Source of the DNA: Bugula neritina
Taxonomy: Eukaryota; Bryozoa; Gymnolaemata; Cheilostomatida; Bugulidae
Length of the DNA: 64,000 bases
Assembly: GCA_964035545.1 (NCBI GenBank)
Contig: OZ037766.1
Coordinates: 6,859,722-6,923,721 of the forward strand
Direction: 5' to 3'
Positions 11,606 to 24,119 of this stretch are shown in pieces; positions within the stretch are counted from its first letter, which is position 1; every line of letters starts with the position of its first letter. The notes below the pieces were generated by a model. It was not told the DNA's origin, searched no databases, and saw nothing but the letters and a program-made list of their open reading frames with translations. Both the position numbers and the translations under genes were made by a program.

Positions 11606-14600
11606 ATGATCTTAGAAGTTTCTGGTGGCGTTCTATCTTCGTTGATATTTGATCAGCTTCATACAACATCTGATCAGGTATTTTTCAATATATTATATGT
11701 GCATTATATGTTACATTCGTCTTTTTTAGTTCTATATTGAGTGCAAAAGGGTGTTACTTGTTTATTGCATATTATATACTAAAAATGAGTTATGAAAAAT
11801 CTTTTACTTTATGGTTGATTGTTGCGAGTGATTTGGTTGTAGGAAGGACTTATAATCGGCACAGTTAGAGTTCAGACTGAAAATGTCATAAGTGATTCAC
11901 AGATTGACAATAAAAGTGAACGGATAATTTATGGTGAGATACATGCAAGTTTGCCAATATGTTTTGTTTGGTTGATTTGTTCTGGTTTAGTATGCTGAAG
12001 CTTTATATTTTATGTTATTGCAGAAGTTGAAAAAACAGTTGTATGTCCAAGTCTCCGATACTTTTACGACAAGAAGGGGAATATATTGATAGAGAAACTA
12101 CGAGAATTGCTTAGCTACTTCCCATCCAAGGTGTTATATTATTGAAAGCTATAATAGTTACTAAGTTTTATTTAGTTTTGTTGATGCTTACATGTTTTAT
12201 TTGTACATAGCAGCTTACCTGCATAAAGAAATTTAGACCTTTAATCAGTGCAAAATATTGTGCAGTATTTATATTGACTGGAATCAAGTGAATTTAATAT
12301 CTCATCACTGTTTCTGGAGTTTATTGTAATTAAGATTATAGCTTCATTGCTTCACACCATCTAATTAACACTAGTGTAACTAAACCAATAATTATTGTTA
12401 TATAGCATTTGATTGGCTGGTATAAGTCAAGACAAAACACACTGCTTGACATGTCCTTATGGGAGAGGAAAGTTCACAGAAGTTTGTGTGACTATATCAG
12501 GTCTTCTCAGCCGCTCGTTACAGGGAAAGAGAAGATAAATCCTATATTTGCTTTATTCACTACGGAGCACAATCAAGTTCTGTCTAACAGAGTAGTGAAT
12601 AAAGCCTTCTATAGTTACAACAGCACAAGCAGGTCAGTTAAAATCTTACTATAATGTATGCTGATATTGCACATTTGCAATATATTGCTTTTCTAAAATA
12701 TAATCTGAAATATGAATTTAAACTGACGAAAAATTATACATGTATTATATGTATTAAACATTTTTTGTTGTATAACAAAATTTTAAAAGTCACACTGGGC
12801 CAAGATTCAAGAATAGTTAAGCAGAAGGTTGTTACTTCAATTTTTTGGGGTAAAGCTCTCAATTTTTGCTCATATATACCAGAAAAATGAGAAGGTGTAG
12901 CATCAGTCCGAACGATGTAGTGTTTTCAGCTGCTTATAATACATTTGTTTTCTTTAGAAAACCACCAATGAATAACATAATTAAATTTGACTTTAATATT
13001 AGCAGAAAACGGCTTACTAATTGTGCTGTGTTACGTAGTACTGCAGTTTCTATTTATCAGACTAATATTAGAGATCATTTTCGCCCAAACTGCTTCGTAA
13101 AATGTGACTCAAACATTCGAGTATGCGCCTACTTTTGCTAACCATGTGCTTGAGTGAGTTTTGTTTAGTGTGTATGCATCTCAAATAATGCTAAATATTG
13201 TGGATTAAAGTATTTAGCAGTTATCTTCTCTGGTCATTTAGTGCTCGCAATATATGAATTGATTTAGGCATAATATCTATAATATACATCATATAATAAT
13301 AATATAGTATTTCCTCTTGAGTTGAACCAATCATAGTTTACTTCTGCTTCCATTTCTAGACGGTGGATTCCTGTGAAGCCAAAGATTGTAAATTTAGGTA
13401 ACACCACGTCATATTATAAGCAAACAAGGTCAGATGTCATCCCTGAATGCCAGTCAATATTAACTAAATATGAGTAAGTTATTTGCAGCTTGGTAATGCA
13501 TTTGGTTATACTTGTGTGCTTTGTTCCTTGTTGTAATGAAATTCGTTTTAAAGTAAAAGTCGTATTTTCAAATATTCTACATAATGGCGAAACATTGTAT
13601 TTTAATTATTTTTTTGTTTTTACAATTACGTTAATTTCTACTTTCCCAATTTTCATACTTTATTAAACTCAGCTTGATCAACAAAATTTTAAGTGCTTAA
13701 TGAAAACTCACGCAAGTTTATACTCACCATCCCTGTGAGAAACCCCTTACGGAAAGGGCTTTTGTTAAATCTGGCTAAGGATTTATTCATATGTGGTACA
13801 GAAGCAATTATGAATGGATGCTCTTCCTAACATCACCAATAGCCTTTACTGGAGATTGATCCCATGACTTCAGGTTCACTAAGCTAGCATTCTAACCCCT
13901 AGACCACAGTTGCTCCTGTTAGGTCCTGAATATGCTGATAGTAAATCCCGTTTACTTCTTAGGCCACTGTTAGTTGGTAAAGACACCCGGGATGTTGGTC
14001 GCACTGAGCAAATAGACAGTCTGGCAGGAGACATGTGTGCCAAGCTACAGGTATTTCTAGATGATTTATTTGAAGCGGTTATAATATGTAACATTACTGT
14101 GGTTGTGCAAAACTAGTTCTATTTTTAACTCTAAATTGTTTGTGGTAGCAATAAGTTACTTTCAGAATGCAAAAAACAATAAACATTATTGATATTGCTT
14201 TACAACTTGAAAGTCATTTAGATTTGTCTTCTCAATGAAGTATTTAGTTATAAAACACTCTGATTGGACTGTTCAAATAATACGTTGAGTAATAGCTCTG
14301 TGTACAAATGATTTATTATATCTATACCTATTTGGAATATTAAGTTCTTGGAATTGTATTGCTCTATGGCCTATGCAGTTGAGCTGTTTTCATATTTCTG
14401 TATAATATGCTATAAGACTTTTAAATAATACAAAATAAAAAGTAATGCCAATCTGCTTGCTAATTAGCCTACAATCTCTTATTTCATACAATCTTAGTTA
14501 TGAATGTGTTATTGCTTGCATATGCTACCAATGACAAGTGTGTTGTTGTAGGATATATATGTTGATATTGTAGGATATATGTTGATATTAAAGGATATAT

Positions 14601-16267
14601 ATGTTGATATTGTAGGATATATGTTGATATTAAAGGATATATATGTTGATATTGAAGGATATATGTTGATATTAAAGGATTTATATGTTGATATGGAAGG
14701 ACATATGTTAATATTGTAGGATATATGTTGATATTAAAGGATATATATGTTGATATTGAAGGATATATATGTTGGTATTGAAGGATATATATGTTGATAT
14801 TAAAGGATATATATGTTGATATTGAAGGATATATGTTGATATTGAAGGATATATATGTTGATATTGAAGGATATATATGTTGATATTAAAGGATATATAT
14901 GTTGATATTGAAGGATATATATGTTGATATTGAAGGATATATATGTTGATATTGAAGGATATATATGTTGATGTTGAAGGATATATGTTTATATTGAAGG
15001 ATATATATGTTGATATTAAAGGATATATATGTTGATATTGAAGGATATATATGTTGATATTAAAGGATATATATGTTGATATTGTAGGATATATGTTGAT
15101 ATTGAAGGACATATGTTGATATTAAAGGATATATATGTTGATATTGAAGGATATATATGTTGATATTGAAGGATATATATGTTGATATTGAAGGATATAT
15201 ATGTTGATATTGAAGGATATATATGTTGATATTGAAGGATATATGTTTATATTGAAGGATATATATGTTGATGTTGAAGGATATATGTTCGCAAGTTGAG
15301 AAATCTGAGCTAGAGGTCAGTGCTGTAGAAGCAGAGATCTCTGAGATGAAACGAGTTCTGTGTGCTACCATATCCAGTAATCAGGGTGGTGATGATGTTG
15401 AGTTGACAGACTCTGAGCCATCATCAATTACAGACAATAATATGGAACCTTCTGCAATCGTCCCCAACCAGGAGAATGTAGAAGTTGTGCTCCCTTTAAA
15501 TAAGAAAGGTGAGGCTAGGAGTATCAAGAAACTTCTTTCCGCCCAAAAAGAATATTTCTAGTATATTTGTAATCCAGTAATTGCAGCAAACTGAATCATT
15601 TGAACCGAACTATGTTTGTAAATGACTTAGTTTTGCGATAATTTTATACAAATGTAATGTCTGGTCATAGTGCAAATAAGAAAGTGATATTCATTGCTAG
15701 TGCTGATGGCACTATTTGCACAGTGTTTTGTGTCTCAACTTCACTTTGAAATGTGAAGATGTAAATATTGCATATACCAGAATGCCTCTGTTTTTACAGT
15801 ATAATGCATTCTAATCAGTTTAATTAGCTACACCATCACTGTATAAAGTTGTTTTTACACTATTGTTACTTTTAAGCTGTAGGTAAACATAATACTGTTT
15901 TTAAATAACTTTCTTTTATGTTTGAAATACTATTACAGAGTGTTCTAAAATAACATAATTTGTACTTGTAGTAGTTAATCAGGATGCAGAAATGTGCCTT
16001 ATCGACCTATCCGAGCAACATGGCGCAAGTAACAAGCCAGGTGCAGCTGCACCAAGCAATTACAAGAAAAATGACTCTTTTGCTTATACAAACTTGAACA
16101 CAGGCAGTACAAATACACAGTCTTACAAGTCTAAAGTTGATGCTACAATCAACAACTATTTAGGTGACCAGTCATTTAGACAGAAGCCGACTAACCTTCA
16201 GCTAGATGCGCCACTGAGTGACCCTGACAACCTGTCATTATCTCCCCCTAGCTCTCCGGTCTACTGA
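11606..16267 (+). CDS. ABRAXAS: Abraxas-family scaffold (BRCA1-A / BRISC complex)
   Basis: Inactive MPN-domain scaffold that pairs with the K63-specific deubiquitinase BRCC36. Exons are 11606-11677, 11843-11933, 12024-12130, 12406-12632, 13360-13473, 13963-14050, 15280-15508 and 15972-16267 (407 aa; human paralogues are about 410). The MPN-like region shows VSGGVLSSLIFDQL, EGLIIGTVRV, ISDSQIDN and HLIGWYKSR, without a JAMM zinc site, as expected for the family. A coiled coil follows (about residues 215-260, DICSQVEKSE), then a Ser-rich disordered tail. Core motifs (NLGNT, VEKSE) recall ABRAXAS2/ABRO1. The tail ends in SPVY, which resembles the C-terminal phospho-motif SPTF of ABRAXAS1. Oddities: the 3' splice site of exon 7 lies in the last unit of a minisatellite, a SINE sits just before exon 6, and exon 8 has a TAGTAG tandem acceptor. 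Paralogue assignment is left open. Confidence 0.9.
13735..13916 (-). mobile_element. tRNA-derived SINE in Abraxas intron 5
   Basis: On the minus strand the element opens with a tRNA-like head (13916 downward) containing a TGGTCTAGGGG A box and a GGGATCAATCTCC B box (13863-13851), the two internal RNA polymerase III promoter boxes. A body with TTAGGAAGAGCATCCA follows; from memory, similar central motifs occur in several invertebrate tRNA-SINEs. The 3' end is not clear. The copy is antisense to the host gene, and its 5' end lies about 45 bp before the exon 6 splice acceptor. Confidence 0.7.
14543..15289. repeat. minisatellite of 20/22-bp units abutting Abraxas exon 7
   Basis: Roughly 35 head-to-tail copies of GGATATATATGTTGATATTGAA (22 bp) or the 20-bp variant lacking one TA. 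Units differ mainly in TGTAGG, TAAAGG or TGAAGG at the unit end. The last unit runs directly into exon 7 of the Abraxas gene, whose AG acceptor is at 15278-15279. Long minus-strand open frames across the array (Tyr/Ile/Ser-rich) are products of the repeat and not genes. Confidence 0.95.
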
Positions 16268-16314
16268 TTCTGACTCTAGCAGCGTGCATATGTGATACTT
16301 TTATTATTTTTGCA

Positions 16315-16320
16315 AATAAA
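16315..16320 (+). terminator. polyadenylation signal of Abraxas
   Basis: AATAAA, 48 bases after the stop codon. Confidence 0.6.
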
Positions 16321-16605
16321 TTCAGTAATAGAAATTCAGTTATTAACCACAAAATTGCTATGGCTTGTCTTGTGGTTGGAATACATAGGGGATCATATAT
16401 ATTTATTGCTTCAAGACTGCTGTATTACATTTATTTGCTCAGAAGCCTTGTCAACTTTACAGATGTAAATCATCAGTAGATATCATATTATGTTGAACAT
16501 ATGACCGGCTAAGTTATGTTTCACTTTTCTGTAAAATAAATTCTCATTACAGTTCAAGTTGACTCTGTATTGGCTACAAATTTTCAACAATCTTCAGTCT
16601 ACATT

Positions 16606-17635
16606 CTATAATTTTGGGAGATAATCAAAAGTTTCAACATTAAGAGTTGTCTTGTCATTCAATAGTGATGTAATTTCCTCTATTTCAGCAGATTCAGATT
16701 GCGCACCAGAATTGCTAATTAAATCATCAGATATAGTTGTTTTACGAGTCATTTTTGGCTTATTGAACTCTCTGAATAAAGCAGATGTTGTTTTTCTGCG
16801 AATTTGATCATATTCTGGAAATTTAAGGTTTTTTAAAATCCACTTTACTGTCTGTTTTCTTCTTTCCTCTGGCGACCATTTGTGAATCAGTTTGTCTTTT
16901 TCTTCTTCATAGAATTTCCGTATGGAATAATAACTTGTGCAGTTACCTGGTAACAGTGATTGGTACTCTTTACTAGCTGTCCTAGCATTCATAGCAGTGT
17001 GGGTTCTTTTCACCTTCATCCGTGGCTTTACTGGTGTCTTTGCCATATCTATTGGTGCCAATGGCAATGATTGGGGTTGCTTTAAATCCCTAAAAATGTC
17101 TCGATCATTTTCAACGTCTTGCAAGCAATTCTTAACATGAAATGGATCAGAATGTCTTTCTTTGGCAGACCATGATTTTAATCTAGACTTTCGGACTGGT
17201 GCTAGCATTTTAGCGGGAGTCTGACACAGTTGTTCGGTGTTCATGATGTTTGTATAACAAGGTTTGTTTCGTCTCTTATCTGTGCTTACTAAGCTGTGAT
17301 CTTTGTATACTACTGTATATGCTTGAATGTCTCTAATTTCCTTTTGCAGGTCTTTGATCTGCAAAAATATTGAACATAACTGTGCTTTGAATCATGACAT
17401 TTTTGTTCATCTTTGGCATCAAGCATAGCAGCTATAGATAACTCATTTGCAATTGCAGTAAAATTTTTAATAAGTTTAGAACATTGACCTGCTTTTCTAG
17501 GTCACCAGCAGCTCGTTGCTCTGCACTATCAAGTTTCCTGATGTCTTTGATGAACTTTTCTTTAATTCTGTCATTCTTCTGCAGCATTATCTGTGTTGCA
17601 TCAGGTCCAACTGCTTTACTTTTTGGTGCTGCCAT
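16606..17635 (-). CDS. unidentified coiled-coil protein, two exons
   Basis: The exons are 17635-17489 and 17358-16606, joined in phase 0 to give 299 aa. The start ATG is at 17635. The donor is CAG/GTCAAT and the acceptor TTTTTGCAG. Residues from about 15 to 70 form a charged heptad-like coiled coil (KNDRIKEKFIKDIRKLDSAE, then DLEKQIKDLQKEIRDIQAY) that crosses the exon junction, which supports the splice. The remainder is basic, rich in Lys/Arg and Thr, with WSPEERRKQTVKWILKNLKF as its most structured-looking part. No signal peptide or membrane segment is seen. It is convergent with the Abraxas gene, with stops 338 bp apart. I do not recognise the family; a cytoskeletal or centrosome/spindle-type protein is possible from composition alone. 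Confidence 0.75.
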
Positions 17636-20600
17636 ACTTTAGATCAACGAGCTGAATCACTTAGTGCTAGCAGGTGTCATAGAAAGCTCTGCAAAACAGC
17701 AGTTTAAGTAATGTAATTAGGTAACCCTAGCACAAATGTATGTAAACCAATAGAATATTGTTGGCAAATTTTAATAGTCGAAGCTATAAATTTATATGTT
17801 AATACCTTTATTAACCTAACAAAATAATAGCCTATAGTTAGAATGTATACATACATTATATATTTTGTAAAGATTGATGATACGTTTTGCAGCAGCTGCT
17901 GTTGTGACTCACCACACAGTTAAGAAATTGTTCCAGCTTGACGCAGCTTCAAATAATGAAAGATTTTTTAACTTGCATGTGTTTGTCTGGTTAATAGGTA
18001 ACTCAAGTGTATTATATTCGCAGACCCAAGTAAAACTATTTATGTAAATAGAGGCAATACAGCTAATATACTTGAGATTTTATTGAATACAGAATATACA
18101 GTTACAAAATAAATTATAGGCAACATTTATGGTAATAACATCGGTTTGTGTGCGCAGTGCTTAATGCTTATATAATGGTGTTCAAGTGTTCAAGTGAAGC
18201 ACCTGGCAAGAAAATCAAAAATATATTGTAAATGGTTTACATAATAGCTGTTCTATAGCACCTGGTTAACTTGGAGAAGTAGAATACTGTTTATAGCAAG
18301 TAAGGATTATACAAGCTTGCCACAGCATTTTTTTTTCACGAAAGCATGGCTACGAGAATCAAGATAAAGTGGTGCGTTGGTTATATGCACACTATTAGTT
18401 TAATTCTTCCAGTAGAACATCCCATGTTATATTATTTACCATGAAAAATATTTTTGGACACTATATTCTTCATCGAACTAGTAAAAAATTGATGTCTTGC
18501 AACAAATAAACTATAAATACAAACAAGTAAAGTAAGCTGTTGTTAATACTAAAAAGTAAACATTTTAATAATGCAATGTATTGATAGTGTGAAGATTTAA
18601 CTGTTTATTTTATAAAACTGTAATACAAAAACTAAACAGTGGAACCTTCTGATATTCAGGTCTATCCTACTAGGTAAACTATTTAGCTGTACATGCGTTA
18701 TTGAAGTAGTTCTATATGCAATTCTATCTTCATTCTTTTGATTATAATATTATGCTTGTAAAGAATATATCAAAACAATTTACTTACCAATACAAAATAT
18801 GCACACAAGCTATTTTGCAAAAGTACCAGATTTGCTGAAACGAAGTCTATATGTAGAATTGAAAATTCTTACATACATAAAACAACATTGTATGTGCACA
18901 GTTCAGCAACTAAAGTTCTGACAATTGTATGATGCGCACACAGTTGTATTGTTAATGAAATGCCTTCTTATTGATGCTCAATTATTGATTTGGATAATGT
19001 TTCCATAACAAAACGTGAAACATAATATGTTTTCATCATATGTACCAGTGCAACGTCTTTTAAAGATACTAATTTGTCTAATGATTTTTCTGCTACATAA
19101 ACGCTCAACAAACATTTCCATATATGTAATATATAATTTCTAACTGTTTTTATTACGCATTAGGTAATTTCTTTAGCCAACAAAACGGACACATGACTGC
19201 TAAAATAAGGACTGCACTTTCTTAAGGTTCATTATTGCAAGCACGTTCATAATCAATAATGTGTCATTGAAATAATTTTTTTAAGATATTAATCAATTGA
19301 TATGTAACTGAGACTTACAAGTTGTGCTGCATTGTAAGCACGTTTGTTGTATTGACTATTGATGTTCGTGACAACAAAATATCTCTACTTGAAGCACACA
19401 TAATTTGTGATAATAAGCTAGATAATATTTAATATACTGTTACATGACTGTTATTACATATATTATATAATATACATATTATTAAGTTTTCTGCATAAAA
19501 ACTAACTATACAACACAATGCGCTCTTATCATGCACACGGTAGATGTATAACTTATCTATATATCAACTTAAATTAGATGAGTTTGCAACTATCTATAGT
19601 GACAATTTTTTTACTCAAAAATCTCTATCAATACTTCACAGGCCTAGTAACTATTGTTCAAGTTGGCTTAAAATACTGGGGACAAAAAGAAGTGACTTAT
19701 ATCCCAACATGTATTTGCTCACCAAAAACACAAAACTTTCTTGATTGAGTCAAGCCATTATTATATGATTTCCATTAAGAAAAGAACTTGAATCAACTCA
19801 TATGTTTGTCTCAAAATTGCAACTCTGCAAGACTTCTTATTAACATGGATGCTAAGTACTGTGCATTTCCCCTCCCCCACCTGATGGCAGCCTGCAGTTT
19901 TGAAGGACATTCGTTGACGTTGCCACCAGGTGCTCTTTCAGATATCGCCAATGGTTCATCTGCACAGAACATGTGGACTACTTAGGTGGTCATACTGGAC
20001 CAATCATTTAAGTTCCAACTACCATAGACTACAGAGTCATAAGATTTTGATCTTAATTATTATTTTACTGCTGAGCATTATTTGATCAACATTTTTGGTT
20101 TGAGTGCATCTTTGAAACTAGTGGCGGAAAGCTTTACAAATATAATTTATCTAATCTACAGATATATTTATTAGATATGCATGTGCATAGGCTATTTATT
20201 TCAATAGCTTATAGCCCATATATTATTGTAATAGAAACATATAGAACATATTACTTAAATCTTCTGTTACTTTTAATTGAAAGAAAGTGCATCACAGAAC
20301 TTCTTTGGCAAAGCAAACCAAATTTATTGTTTACATATTGTGACCATTGCAAGAGTTGGTATTTATTAAAAAACATGTTAACATTGTAAATTTAGCAAGG
20401 CTTGTGCCCATCATTAAAAAACATTTGCTGGGAAAAGAAATACATTACTTGATTTAGCTGAAAGTTATTTCAGACTTATTAGGATATGCCCTCTAGTGTT
20501 AGAAACTTGAAATGTTTTTATTTTGAGTCTTTAGTTACCTCATTGAAATTACACAATACATTGCACACTGGTACATTCCTTACATTATTGACTGAGGACA

Positions 20601-20886
20601 AACTACTTACAGTACAAGATAAAAATGATATTTTCAACCATCAACCATGTAGTTTGTATGCGCGAGGTTAACAGAGTATGGTATATATTTATGTACAGGC
20701 AAAATAGGTACACAGACAGACTTTTTAACAAAATTGTACCTAAAAGATATGAGATTAAAGGAAATAAAACTGGTGTGTTAGTCAGCAGTTGAATATAGCT
20801 CAGAGTATTCCGATACACCTAATTTGTGGTGTACACAACTCCGGTTGTAATCGTTATCCTGCCACAGCTATACACTCGAGAAGTTG
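17636..20886. other. gene-poor intergenic stretch
   Basis: About 3.2 kb of AT-rich DNA between the unidentified gene and the FKBP3 3' end. No gene is supported. A compositionally distinct patch at 19860-19985 is open on both strands but has no convincing exon borders or domain. The palindromic-word repeats found elsewhere are absent here. Confidence 0.4.
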
Positions 20887-23624
20887 TCATTCTATGGCCA
20901 TGAGCTCCACTTCAAATATAAGAGTGGCATTGGGCGGTATTCTGCAATACTGGGTCAAGGAATACAACCGATGGCAGTAAAATAAATTTAGCTACAAACC
21001 AGAGAAATAACTTTTTCAACAGTAGATGCTACTTTAAAAATATTTAATGTTACTTTTTTCTAACTTAGATATAGCTGATAAGGTGAGAAAATAACTCATA
21101 ATTATAAAACATTTACATGTTATGTTAGCTGAGTTTGTGGCAATAGTTTGTCACCAGTTAGGTACACATAGGATGTTACAGCCACAGGTGAGCACTTACT
21201 AAGAATGTCTAGTAACTAAACTCAGCTATTATATGATTTCTTGTTCACTGCATTTTTATCCAAGACCAACAGATTTTACTAAAAAGGACTGCATGAAAAA
21301 CATAATGTTACTAAATTTACTGTCCAATATATTCACTATTAGAAATATTACCCACACAATTTTTGGACACTGAAATTTAATTAGCATTGACTGACATCAC
21401 TTATAAAAGTGATAACCACATCTCAGCACAAAGGATACTTTCCTTCCAGCCCTCGTTTACCATATGCCCATTCAGGCTCAATGGTAATCTGTGCCTTTTC
21501 TCCCAAACTCATTGTGAGCAAAGCTTCATCCCACTGCAAAGTACAAAATCATATTTTAATGGCTCAGCCAATAAGGACTGCAAGAAGCTGCTACTATTGC
21601 ATTTACTGGAAGAAATTGAGAGATGAATAAAAAGGAATACCAGAAATTATTTCTATTGAATCTTTTAGCCAAGGCCTTGTCTACTAGGAGTAATAGTGTG
21701 CAGGATATGATGGGTGGAACTAAGGCTTGAAGTCATTCAAATATATATAATAAAGCTAGAAAACAAATCCAGGATAGACTAAAATTTAAACCAAACACCA
21801 TCAATTAATCTAATAATACAATCAGACTAAGCAGTTTTAAATGTGTGAATTCATGAATTAATCTGTGGAAAAAACTACAAAAATTTTCAATTGAAGTGAA
21901 CACCAATATTTTAAGACTTGTAACTGCAGTCACCTAGTAGTGTTTTTATTTTGAAATTCTAAAGGCTGAAAAGTTTTTACGCCTAAAATTACATTTAGCA
22001 AACAAGAGTCCAGTTGGCTGTCATCGTTAATTGAATTCCATAAGTACAAAACTGTGAACCATCAGATATGTTTACAATAAAACCCAGAGAAAATTGTGTT
22101 TTGCTCATCAATCAATCAATCAATAACTATATGAGACTGACCCCTCTGATGACCAGACCTTTCCCAACTTTGAATGCCAAGGGTTGAATTTTGCCTCTTC
22201 TTTGAGCTGCCAACACAAACAAACCCACAACATCAACACAATTTCCAACAAGTAACCAACTTAAGGTCATCAAACTTTAGACTAGTAAAATGTGTTAAAA
22301 CATGTCTGAAATTATCCTCCACCTAAAGTTGGCAAGGATAAAACATATTCTTATTTACAGAAATATTGTGAGGTGATCTAATGTATTTATTCAAAGCAAG
22401 GCTAGTTATTTCCACCATTTCCTCAGCTGCTTTACATGTTATTAACCCCAAAAGAAGTATAGTTAAGTAGAAAGAAGTGGACACCTACGGTGAATATTTG
22501 TATCAAATACAGTGCCATTCACCAGAGAGCCCTTGTAGTAGACTTTGACAGTGTCGCCTTTCCTTGGGTAGTTCAGTTTGTTACCTTTCTTGAGCACAGA
22601 TTTTTTGAACTTGGGAGTCTCAGTCTATAATATAGCAATTTAGTTTGAAGTAAACGAAAATAGAAAGACTTGACAGCTTTTAAATTTATTAATTAGTAAA
22701 AGAAACGGCATGCAATGCCTGCTTTATTTCAGTTTTTAACCAGACTTCAGTTTAGTGCACCATAGGAGCTAGCCAGTAGCTCAATGAATACTATATACTG
22801 TGTGGGCAGAACAAACAACCTTGAGCATTACATGCACATGTACAAACTAAACCCACAGTTGTGTGAAATGCAGTCAACAATGATAAATCAAGCATCACAC
22901 AGCTAGTAATATAGTGGTATATACAACACTTCACCAACTACTAAACTACGTAGTCTACATACAGCTATATCTAGATTGGCAGCACTCTCTGTAACAGCTG
23001 CAACTGCATCTTTATCTGCTGCCGCTGCTTTGGCCGATTCGTCTAGTTCACCCTCTTTACGGAAATCCTGCAAAAATATTTTCTCTTTTAAAATGAAACA
23101 GAAAAACATGTCCCTGAGTCAGAAAAATCAGCCATTATAGTTGATTAGTGCAAATCAGCAATCAGTAGCATGCATAAACTTTACCTTTGATTCGCAGAGT
23201 TGCAAATAATATTTGACGCAATCGTCTTTAGACTTTACTTTAGCTATGTTCTTCAACGCTCCTTTTAATTTATTGTCAGCCAAGAACTATGAAAATATGA
23301 AAATGTTCCAGCCATAATATAAATATAAATACGTGCCTTTTTATAAAATATACAAATATGGTTTAGTCAGAACTATAACAGTTGATAAAATACAGCTCCT
23401 GTTTGCTTCTAATATCTCAACCCCACTCTCTGCCCTGCCTTTGAATTCTAAATCTGTGAGATTAAAACTATATGACAGAATTTCTCAATTGGATTAGATA
23501 AACATTAAATGACTACTTTAAATGAAGCGTGCTCCTGCAGCCAAGTGATGATTTCCTTCTTTCCCACTGCATCTCCTTTAACAACCTCTTCAGTCCACGG
23601 CAATTCAGGGGTTATATCAGACAT
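20887..23624 (-). CDS. FKBP3: FKBP3 (FKBP25), nuclear peptidyl-prolyl isomerase
   Basis: Nuclear cis-trans prolyl isomerase of the FK506-binding family that associates with nucleic acids and chromatin factors. Exons (minus order) are 23624-23517, 23286-23185, 23067-22963, 22624-22489, 22206-22142, 21533-21439 and 20941-20887, giving 221 aa (human 224). Exons 1-2 encode the N-terminal basic helical bundle special to this member (PWTEEVVKGDAVGKKEI; FLADNKLKGALKNIAKVKSK). Exon 3 is an Ala/Asp-rich linker. Exons 4-7 are the FKBP fold: KKGDTVKVYYKGSLVNGTVF with FDTN, PLAFKVGKGLVIRGWDEALL, EPEWAYGKRG and IPPNATLIFEVEL, so the usual ligand-pocket Tyr, Phe, Asp, Val-Ile and Trp are present. All junction phases match. 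The stop is TGA at 20889-20887. No break or oddity. Confidence 0.95.
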
Positions 23625-24119
23625 GGCTAAAGATTATCTACAAAAAATCATTCAGGATACAAAACCAACAAAGCTACCTGCAAATTTTAGCCCATGAAGA
23701 TATGAATAGTTTTAATTAGTGATAAAATTGTTGCAGTAGATAACAACCAGCTATCTCGACGACCAATAATGAACAGCAACATTCCTGTTTAGTATTTTCA
23801 TCGGAAGTTAGATTGTATGTAAAGTGCCAAGCACACTTAGGTGATACATACAGTAAAATAAACTGGGAGAGAAATTTTAAAATTGCTAGAAAAGTTGTTT
23901 TTTCTACTTTTAAAGGCAAGTCCTCTAAACTTAGAAAACTCAAAACTAGTTTTCAGGCTTATAATTAAGTTACAAGCTTTTCAATACAAAATGAGTGAAA
24001 ACAATCATTTGAAACATGTAAAATATTGAAATTATTTTGTAAACCATGTTATATCAAAACTAAAATTAGTATGAGTATCCAGTTCTGCTGTAGCAGTTTT
24101 CAAAATCAAATCTATTACA
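23625..24119. promoter_or_regulatory. probable FKBP3 5' flank
   Basis: AT-rich non-coding sequence directly upstream of the FKBP3 start on the minus strand. No specific promoter element is recognised. Confidence 0.3.

Noticed and set aside
14708-15371. Two minus-strand frames of 134 and 103 codons rich in Tyr, Ile, Ser and Asn
   Set aside because: They are translations of the 20/22-bp minisatellite and have no independent start, codon bias or domain.
19788-19985. Open frames on both strands with exon-like composition
   Set aside because: No splice-bounded partner exons or recognisable domain could be found.
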